From: Lentisphaeria bacterium
Lineage (GTDB): Bacteria; Verrucomicrobiota; Lentisphaeria; Oligosphaerales; JAFGRS01
Length of the DNA: 5,371 nucleotides
NCBI GenBank assembly: GCA_016935045.1
Contig: JAFGRS010000073.1
Location: forward strand, 1 to 5,371
Direction of reading: 5' to 3'
Under the pieces are notes generated by a model, which saw only the letters and a list, made by a program, of their open reading frames with translations, was not told the DNA's origin and did no database searches. The translations under genes were made by a program, and so were the position numbers. Below, in pieces: positions 1-5,371 of this stretch. Every line of letters begins with the position of its first letter. The stretch's first letter is position 1.

Positions 1-446
1 ACACGGTCTCCCGCGATGGTGGGCTTGGGGGGGTCGGGTTTCTTTGCTCGTGCCGCGACCGCCTTGTGTTCTTCGGCGGCCTGGTCGAGGAAGGGCTTGG
101 CGCGGGCCAGGACATTGCCGGGGTTGGCCGGGTAGGCAAAGACATCGACGCGGGGGCCGAGGACAGCCTTGACATCCCCCAGCGCATCGACCTCGGACAG
201 CAGCAGGGGCACATTGCCCTCTTCGCCCATGTCGCGGATGCGGTGCGCCAGTTCGTAGTTGGTCAGCCCCGCCGATTCGAAGCTCAGGACCACCACATCC
301 GCACCGCCGCGGCTCAGGTTTGTGAGCACCTCCTGGGGCGTGGTGCAGAACAGCACCGGCACACCCGTGCCCTTGGCGTGCTCCAGAAACGCGTCACAGA
401 TGTGATACGCGTCCTCGTTGTCGCCGCCGACGATGATCTGCCTCAT
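1..446 (-). CDS. Receiver-like (CheY-fold) protein with degenerate active site, 3' end outside window
   Basis: The minus strand is open from the ATG at 446-444 to the window edge, giving 148 complete codons and no stop, so the C-terminus is missing. The start is MRQIIVGGDNEDAYHICDAF. Residues 1-120 read as the alternating strand/helix pattern of a response-regulator receiver: strand 1 at 3-7, strand 3 at 50-54 (ADVVVL), strand 4 at 79-83 (VPLLL), strand 5 at 100-104, then P106 and an amphipathic last helix (NVLARAKPFL). The usual phosphoacceptor Asp after strand 3 is Ser55 in my alignment, the acidic pair after strand 1 is largely Gly (G7, G8, then D9), and the Lys before the conserved proline is Tyr105. 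If this alignment is right, the domain cannot be phosphorylated in the normal way. Residues 121-148 form an Ala/Glu/Lys/Pro-rich linker, suggesting a further domain or a charged tail. There is no signal peptide, so it is probably cytoplasmic. It lies 192 bp after the large glycosidase gene on the same strand. Receiver assignment is by eye; absolute function is unknown. Confidence 0.8.
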   Translation of the reverse strand, partial: MRQIIVGGDNEDAYHICDAFLEHAKGTGVPVLFCTTPQEVLTNLSRGGADVVVLSFESAGLTNYELAHRIRDMGEEGNVPLLLSEVDALGDVKAVLGPRVDVFAYPANPGNVLARAKPFLDQAAEEHKAVAARAKKPDPPKPTIAGDR

Positions 447-452
447 GAAACA

Positions 453-461
453 CCTTTCCTC
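453..461 (-). promoter_or_regulatory. Ribosome binding site of the receiver-like gene
   Basis: On the minus strand the sequence GAGGAAAGG ends 6 nt before the ATG at 446. It is purine-rich and well spaced, and there is no alternative in-frame ATG or GTG close upstream, so it fixes this start. Confidence 0.6.
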
Positions 462-505
462 ACAGCCATTTCCGACCCGACTCGGCCGGCCCCGACGGCC
501 CCGAC

Positions 506-606
506 GCGGGTCCCGGAGTTCGGGCGGCCCCGGCCGCGGGAACGGCACCGGTCACCGCGGCGCGCACCCGCCTGCCCGGCCGGCCGCGGGTCCCTGAGGT
601 TCGGGC
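506..606. repeat. Short imperfect GC-rich direct repeat in the intergenic spacer
   Basis: The segment gcgggtcccggagttcgggc at 506-525 recurs at 586-606 with a one-base insertion and about two substitutions. The neighbouring ggccgcggg also occurs twice, at 532-540 and 582-590. Three CCGCGG palindromes start at 534, 555 and 584, and the first two could pair as a 7-bp stem (533-539 with 555-561). The unit does not recur elsewhere in the window that I can see. It could be a local duplication or simply a product of very high GC content. Confidence 0.35.
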
Positions 607-620
607 ACGCTCGCTGCCCG
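602..620 (-). terminator. Weak hairpin just after the glycosidase stop codon
   Basis: The arms cgggca (602-607) and tgcccg (615-620) form a perfect 6-bp stem with a 7-nt loop, 18 nt past the TGA stop of the large gene. No T-run follows on the minus strand, so it is not a classical intrinsic terminator. It may slow transcription, protect the 3' end, or mean nothing in such GC-rich sequence. Confidence 0.2.
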
Positions 621-638
621 CCTACCTGTCCGCCGGCA

Positions 639-3600
639 TCAGGGTTCGCCCGCCTCGAGCCACCCGAACGCGGAGGAATCCTTGCCGCCGCAGACTCCCG
701 GTGTCCATTCCAGCCAGCCGCGGAAGCCGTCTCCGTCGTTGTCGTTGACAGTCATGGACCAAGCCAGGCGGCCTCCGGGCGCCATGGGCGCCAGGCCGAG
801 GGTCTGCCACGGGATCGCGGCTTCGTAGACCGTGACGTCCCCGGTCCGCACCACGGCCAGTCGACCCCCGGTTGCCCGCCGGGCGCCCGGCATCCACTCG
901 AAGAGCGTCGGTCCGGAGGGCGTCAACGCCAGGCCGATTTCCACCTCGGTGCCATCGTACCCGGCCGTGGCAGGCGGCGGGGTGGCGTGCACGGCCAGTT
1001 GGACGCAGTCCCCCTGCCAGAGCTGGAAGCCGTCTTCCTCCTGGCAGAACACGTCGTCGGTCACCGCAATGCCCAGGTAGAGGCAGGTCGGGTCCCAGGC
1101 CAGGCGGACGTCGGCGGAGCAGTCCTTCGCCCCGGCGTACGTTTCGTCCATGCGCACGGAGGCGGGGGCCTGGGGACCCAGGACGAAGGCGTTTTCCGGC
1201 GGCCATTCGCCGAGTATGCCGTCGATCTCGGGAGGCGGTTCGAGGCGGGGGGCCCGGACTCGGGAGCGGGCGGCGAGGACCTTGAGATCCCGGCGCGTCC
1301 ACGCCGGTACGATGGCGGCGCCCACCGTCGTGGCGACATCGGCGGCGGCGGGGGGGACGGAGCACTTCACCAGCGTCGAGCGCGAGGCCCCCGCCGGCAG
1401 CATCCCCACATCCACCGTGCGGCCGGGTTCCAGGCCCCAATCCGGGGGGACCTCGAGCAGGACCCGCAACGGCCGGCGGCTGCGGCTGTTGTTGGTCACG
1501 GCCACGGGCAGCAGGAAGCTCTCCCCGGCTCGCACGGCCGCGGGCCAGCCCAGATCCACGGCAGCCTCCGGCACGACGGTTGCGTGCACGGCGTACTCCG
1601 TCTCGTGTGTGCCCCAGCGCACGCGCAGCGTCACCACCTCGTCGGTCTGTCCGTCCGTGCCGACCCGCACCAGCCGGTTTGCCCGGACCGTCTGCCCGGG
1701 GTTCGCGGCAAGGGTCTCCGTGGCGCCGTCGGGCCAGTCGATGCGCAGCGTGCCGCCCTTGCCCGGTTCGGCCCGGAGGTCGAGGGAGAGATCGACGGGT
1801 TCGCCGCGGACGACGGTCCGCAGTGGCTCCGGCGGCAGGATGCGCAGGCCGTTCTCGGCCAGGGCCTCCGCGAAGACGTAGGCTCGCGCGCAGGCCGCCA
1901 GGATGGGGTCCGGGCTTGTCAAGGCCTCCCGGGCGCGTTGCGGAGCGTCCGCCGGCATGGGCTCGATCACGAGCAGGCGGGCCTCCCTCGCGGCGAGGAT
2001 CTCGTCGCGGTGCACGAGGGGGCCGTCGACGGCCTGACAGGGCGCCGTTCCCTGGCCGCTGACCCGGCGGATCAGCCAGGCCTGGCCGGCGGGCGGCAGC
2101 CACCGGGCCGGGGTCAGGTCGTAGCGGAGCCGGCGGGGTTCGGCGGCTGCATTGACGAGAAACACGCCGAGCCGGCCGTGTCGTGAGCGCCAGAGGGTCC
2201 CGCGCACCTGGGGGGTGCGGGCGGTATGCCGTTCGGTGCGGTTCCAGACGACACTGTGATGGGGAACGGGGTCGAGGGGCTCGATCTCGCCGAGGAGTTC
2301 GCCGAAGACCATGAATTCGCGGCCCGCCAGGCGCAGTTGGCAGAGGTCGAGTTGGAATTCGAGTTTGTCGCGGTGTTCCGGGCGCAGCAGCCAGTTGCCA
2401 TTCCAGCCCAGTTGGCAGCCCCAGAGGAAGTCACGTCCCTGGGCCGCGGCAAAGGCATCCAGGTCGTCCTCGGCGGCCTGGGGGCTGGTGAAGTACACCG
2501 TGTACCCCGAGTAGACGGCGGGCAGGAGCGGGACATCGTTCTCGTAGCGGGGGTTCCACGCCAGGTAGGCGTCGATGGTGTCCATGTAGGGTTCGGCGGT
2601 GTTCTCGGTGGTCAGGATGACGCCACGGGCGGCGGCTTCCTTCTTGATGGGTTCGAGCATGGTGCGGTACCCGTCCACCCAGTGCCGGCCTCCGCCCAGG
2701 GGATGCCCATGGGTGGGGTCGAAGCACAGCCGGGGCTGGGCCGCGCCGATCTGGTCGAGATAGATGGCGTTCACGCCGCACTCCTCGATCAGGCGCAGGC
2801 AGAGGTCGCGGACGCGTTGCTGCCAGAGGGGGGTGGCCGGGCACATGGGGCAGAGGTTCCGCTTCGAGCCGTAGATCTCGACGTAGACCTCGCCGTCGGC
2901 CTGCTTGCAGGCGGCGGCGCGTCCGGTCTGCGCGAAACTGGGGATATCCCGGTCCCAGAGGCGGCCGTTGATGTAGGGCATGATCACCTGTCCCCGCCCG
3001 GTGAGGGTCCGAACGGTCTCGGCGAAGCCCGGCTTGGTGGGGAAGTACTCGGGGTAACTGTGGTCGAAGGGGATCTGGTGCCAGTTGTACCAGTGCAGTC
3101 CGACGGGCAGGGGGCAACGCTCCCCGGCCTCCTCCATCAGCGGCAGCACGTCCTCCGGAGTGCCGCCGCCGAGCCACCACAGGCCCAGGGTTTTGAGTCT
3201 TTCCGGAACATCCGTTCGTTCTTCGATCCAGCCCCTGCGGGCCCAGTGCTGCCGCGTCGCCCAGGCGCGATACCGGCGTGCTGCCTGCCACCAATCCCCG
3301 GCGTAGGCCGCAACGACGAAGGGGAAGGGAGCAGCCTCGGACGACCCGGGGACTCCCATGCCCTCGGCATAGGTCACGAAAGAGGCATCCTGATCCGCGT
3401 TGAGGCGCAGGGATTTCGGCCGGGCGGCCCCGTCGTGGGCGGCGAAGTAGAGCCCGGCCTCGCCGAGGTGGAAGGCCATGCACTGCACCGGGCAGGCGGC
3501 CGAGGGGTAGGGGACCTGCAGGGAGGCCCGGCTGCGCGGCACCAGGGTGCCCCCCCAGTTGCCGCGCGGCAGAAGGACGTCCGCGGTACCCGGCGGGCAG

Positions 3601-5183
3601 ACGGTGGTCAGGAGGGGGAAGGTGACCTCCCACAGCCCGCAGCGTGTGCTGCGATTGGCCACCGCGATGCGCCACTCGGCGGCGGCGTTCCCGGCCGGGA
3701 CGAGGACGGTGACCGTCACGTCCACCGCGTCCGCTTCGTCGGGGAGATCGAGCCCCCGCCATACCAGGGTCAGCCGGCGGCCCGCGGGGAGGTCCTGCTC
3801 CCGGGCCGACGCGTCGGCCGGAGAGAGGTTGCTGAGTTCCGCCTGCCGGAAGGGCGGGGTCGCCTCTCCCGCGGGTGGCGCCTGGAAGGGCGTCCGGAAC
3901 TGCAGCCGCCAGAGCCCGGGCGCCCCATCCCGCGGTCGGACGAAGCGGGTATTGCCGACCAGCAGGTTCTCGATCCCCAGGCAGGCGAAGCCCCGCTCCG
4001 CCCCGGCAAAGGTCAGGCGCAGGGCCTCGTTGGCCAAGCGATACTCCCCCTCGGGCGGCGGCTCGGAGATGACCGTGGCGGCGGTCCCGGGCGCGTCGGC
4101 CACGATGCGGGCGCTGGGGTCGTCGGTCCCTCCCAGCCAACGGCTGTACCAGGCCGCGTCGGCAGCGGCCGGGCCGAAGTACAGGCGCCCCTCGAAGGCC
4201 GCCGTGCGCGCCGTCCAGGCAGTGCGATCACGCACGATGTAGTAGACGAACTCGTCGGAGGCGTCCCAACAGGTCACCGGTCCGCCGCCCACGCCCGCCG
4301 CGTCGGCTGCCGTTGCCATGACCGCCCAGTGGTTTCCCGGGCGGGCCAGGCTGCGCGTTTCCGGCGCCTGCATGGGGTACTCGGCCGGGGGTTCCCCGGT
4401 CACGAACGCGGTATAGTAGAGGTCATCGCGGGAGAGGTGGAGGAAGTGCTGTTCGTTCCAGGGCAGGTCATCCTCGCGGGATGCCCGTGCCGAGACCGCC
4501 ACCACGGGCGAGAAGGGGGTGTAGACATAGCGGTAGACGATGGCGGGATTGCCGGGCGCCGGCCGGCCGTCACGGACGTAGCGTGTGCGCGCCTCGACGA
4601 CCACCCGGACAGGGCTCCGGAACACGATCTCGGCCGTGGCCTCCGGATCGGCATCCGCCCGGTATTGGCCCCGGTAGGGTCCCTCCCCGTCCCGGCGGTA
4701 GAGGCGGTCCAGGAAGTAGAGCCGGGAATCCCTGCGGCCCGAGAGGCGGAAGAGGATCTGGCGCGGGAAGCCGCCGCCGCCCCGACGCGGGTGCGTAACC
4801 TCGAAGTAGCTGTTGCGGATGCGGATGCTCCCGTCACTCGCTTCCGCTTCGAGGTCCGTTTGGGCGACCGCTTCGGGGACGCCCGGCGCCATGGCGAAAC
4901 GGCGGACGGCGCCGGGAGGGGTGATCCCCGGCAGGATCCAGCAGAGGACGGGGGTCGCGCCGGACCGGTCCAGGCACCAGGGCACGGCCGTGCCCGTGGA
5001 CTGCTCGAGCAGAGCCATGTCGGCGACGGCGTCCGCGCGCTCCGGGCTCAGGGGCAGACTGACCACGTGTTCGAACCCTTCACGGGGACCGTTGCGTACC
5101 TCGAAGACCGCTCCGGCGGCCCACAGGGAGAGCCCCCCCGGAAGCAGCGCCAGAAAGAGGCCCAGCCGCTGCATTGCGTGCAT
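639..5183 (-). CDS. Secreted multi-domain putative glycoside hydrolase, DUF6259-like barrel with C-terminal CBM9-like domain
   Basis: This encodes 1514 residues from the ATG at 5183 (numbering used here), ending in TGA at 641-639. An in-frame ATG at 5213 would add ten residues, but they spoil the signal peptide and have AGGA directly against the start, whereas 5183 has GGGAG 8 nt upstream. Residues 1-25 look like a signal peptide (Arg6, hydrophobic core, Ala-Gly-Ala cleavage site before V26). Residues 26-110 are a beta-sandwich-like lead. About 115-360 and 380-645 are two beta-rich regions resembling the sandwich modules that precede glycosidase barrels. About 655-960 is the DUF6259-like TIM barrel, with HWYNW (697-701), PEYFPTKPGF (711-720), CPMC (778-781), IYLDQIG (Asp810), LTTEN (Glu860) and GWNGNW (926-931). 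A further sandwich follows to about 1045, then two Ig-like regions (1125-1205; NEW3-like 1208-1295). A CBM9-like domain fills 1311-1514 (IDG..GEW at 1320-1327, YEAAIPW 1453-1459, NDNDGDG 1480-1486). Asp810 and Glu860 are my candidates for the catalytic pair. The substrate is unknown. It probably acts in the periplasm or outside the cell. Family assignment comes from remembered motifs; the glycosidase activity is inferred. Confidence 0.85.
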   Translation of the reverse strand: MHAMQRLGLFLALLPGGLSLWAAGAVFEVRNGPREGFEHVVSLPLSPERADAVADMALLEQSTGTAVPWCLDRSGATPVLCWILPGITPPGAVRRFAMAPGVPEAVAQTDLEAEASDGSIRIRNSYFEVTHPRRGGGGFPRQILFRLSGRRDSRLYFLDRLYRRDGEGPYRGQYRADADPEATAEIVFRSPVRVVVEARTRYVRDGRPAPGNPAIVYRYVYTPFSPVVAVSARASREDDLPWNEQHFLHLSRDDLYYTAFVTGEPPAEYPMQAPETRSLARPGNHWAVMATAADAAGVGGGPVTCWDASDEFVYYIVRDRTAWTARTAAFEGRLYFGPAAADAAWYSRWLGGTDDPSARIVADAPGTAATVISEPPPEGEYRLANEALRLTFAGAERGFACLGIENLLVGNTRFVRPRDGAPGLWRLQFRTPFQAPPAGEATPPFRQAELSNLSPADASAREQDLPAGRRLTLVWRGLDLPDEADAVDVTVTVLVPAGNAAAEWRIAVANRSTRCGLWEVTFPLLTTVCPPGTADVLLPRGNWGGTLVPRSRASLQVPYPSAACPVQCMAFHLGEAGLYFAAHDGAARPKSLRLNADQDASFVTYAEGMGVPGSSEAAPFPFVVAAYAGDWWQAARRYRAWATRQHWARRGWIEERTDVPERLKTLGLWWLGGGTPEDVLPLMEEAGERCPLPVGLHWYNWHQIPFDHSYPEYFPTKPGFAETVRTLTGRGQVIMPYINGRLWDRDIPSFAQTGRAAACKQADGEVYVEIYGSKRNLCPMCPATPLWQQRVRDLCLRLIEECGVNAIYLDQIGAAQPRLCFDPTHGHPLGGGRHWVDGYRTMLEPIKKEAAARGVILTTENTAEPYMDTIDAYLAWNPRYENDVPLLPAVYSGYTVYFTSPQAAEDDLDAFAAAQGRDFLWGCQLGWNGNWLLRPEHRDKLEFQLDLCQLRLAGREFMVFGELLGEIEPLDPVPHHSVVWNRTERHTARTPQVRGTLWRSRHGRLGVFLVNAAAEPRRLRYDLTPARWLPPAGQAWLIRRVSGQGTAPCQAVDGPLVHRDEILAAREARLLVIEPMPADAPQRAREALTSPDPILAACARAYVFAEALAENGLRILPPEPLRTVVRGEPVDLSLDLRAEPGKGGTLRIDWPDGATETLAANPGQTVRANRLVRVGTDGQTDEVVTLRVRWGTHETEYAVHATVVPEAAVDLGWPAAVRAGESFLLPVAVTNNSRSRRPLRVLLEVPPDWGLEPGRTVDVGMLPAGASRSTLVKCSVPPAAADVATTVGAAIVPAWTRRDLKVLAARSRVRAPRLEPPPEIDGILGEWPPENAFVLGPQAPASVRMDETYAGAKDCSADVRLAWDPTCLYLGIAVTDDVFCQEEDGFQLWQGDCVQLAVHATPPPATAGYDGTEVEIGLALTPSGPTLFEWMPGARRATGGRLAVVRTGDVTVYEAAIPWQTLGLAPMAPGGRLAWSMTVNDNDGDGFRGWLEWTPGVCGGKDSSAFGWLEAGEP

Positions 5184-5191
5184 GATCCATG

Positions 5192-5196
5192 CTCCC
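5192..5196 (-). promoter_or_regulatory. Ribosome binding site supporting the ATG at 5183
   Basis: GGGAG on the minus strand lies 8 nt before the ATG at 5183-5181. The competing upstream ATG at 5213 has AGGA with no spacer, and the downstream ATG at 5174 has only GGA 11 nt away. This site therefore decides the start in favour of 5183, which also gives the most normal signal peptide. Confidence 0.5.
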
Positions 5197-5239
5197 GATC
5201 GCTGCGCGACCATTCCTGCATTCCATGTCGCCCGGGCGC

Positions 5240-5268
5240 ACGATAGCGCCGTTTCGCGCGGCTGTCAC
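5240..5268 (-). promoter_or_regulatory. Candidate sigma70-like promoter for the glycosidase gene
   Basis: Reading the minus strand, GTGACA (5268-5263, five of six matches to TTGACA) is followed after exactly 17 nt by TATCGT (5245-5240, four of six matches to TATAAT). Transcription would start near 5233, leaving a leader of about 50 nt before the ATG at 5183 but only about 20 nt before the ATG at 5213. The -10 element is one of the few AT-containing spots in this region. No convincing operator was found around it. Promoter rules in PVC-type bacteria differ, so this is a suggestion only. Confidence 0.35.
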
Positions 5269-5371
5269 GGTGTCGCCACTCCGTGGGGCGCATGTCAGCT
5301 CCGTAGGTCCCCATGCCGCACGAGTTCTGCCACACCGCATGTGTCCACCCGAGAACCCCGGGGACATGGCT

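Noticed and set aside
622..2103. Minus-strand 493-codon frame overlapping the end of the large gene
   Set aside because: It is a frame-shifted reading of the same DNA, very rich in Arg, Pro and Gly as expected for a GC-rich shadow frame. The intact CBM9-like motifs are in the other frame.
66..2186. Plus-strand open frame of 706 codons
   Set aside because: It runs across the receiver-like gene, the spacer and the 3' part of the glycosidase gene without respecting any boundary, in the antisense codon register over the glycosidase part. The product is low-complexity and matches nothing I recognise.
2431..4140. Minus-strand 569-codon frame inside the large gene
   Set aside because: It is an alternative frame of the barrel region with Arg/Pro/Gly-rich composition and no motifs. 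The main frame there is continuous and carries the DUF6259-like signatures, so no frameshift is needed.
2226..5246. Plus-strand open frame of 1006 codons opposite the large gene
   Set aside because: It is in exact codon register with the minus-strand gene, so it stays open simply because that gene hardly uses TTA, CTA or TCA codons. The translation is Gly/Arg/Pro/Val-rich with no recognisable domain, while the minus strand has a signal peptide and clear family motifs.
5342..5366. Inverted repeat tgtcc / ggaca around a CCCCGGGG palindrome near the right edge
   Set aside because: The arms are only 5 bp with a 15-nt loop and lie about 75 bp upstream of the promoter candidate. In sequence this GC-rich such short dyads are expected by chance, so it is not listed as an operator.
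5184..5367. Possible small minus-strand gene upstream of the glycosidase
   Set aside because: Two overlapping short frames extend through the glycosidase start in other frames. They have no ribosome binding site that stands out and no recognisable protein features.

Overview
The window is strongly GC-rich, and codon third positions are almost all G or C. It is organised as one large minus-strand gene plus the start of a second minus-strand gene that runs off the left edge. The large gene encodes an exported protein of about 1500 residues. It has a DUF6259-like putative glycoside hydrolase barrel, wrapped by beta-sandwich modules and ending in a CBM9-like domain. This architecture and base composition suggest a polysaccharide-degrading bacterium of the Planctomycetota / Verrucomicrobiota / Kiritimatiellota / Lentisphaerota type, but the sequence alone does not fix the phylum.

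Layout, in the direction of transcription (right to left): 5371-5184 is an upstream region without a convincing gene, containing a candidate sigma70-like promoter (5240-5268) and a Shine-Dalgarno-like GGGAG (5192-5196). 5183-639 is the large secreted putative glycosidase. 638-447 is a 192-bp spacer with short GC-rich repeats and one weak hairpin. 446-1 is the 5' part of a gene for a receiver-like protein that appears to have lost the phosphoacceptor aspartate and the partner lysine.

The large enzyme probably acts outside the cytoplasm on an unidentified glycan. Its two tandem N-terminal sandwich regions, Ig/NEW3-like linker domains and C-terminal CBM9-like module fit a multi-domain carbohydrate-active enzyme. 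The receiver-like gene lies downstream on the same strand, but the spacer means a shared operon is only a possibility. The very long plus-strand open frames (up to about 1000 codons) lie in exact codon register opposite the large gene and are composition artefacts, not genes. No RNA genes, CRISPR arrays or mobile elements were seen.
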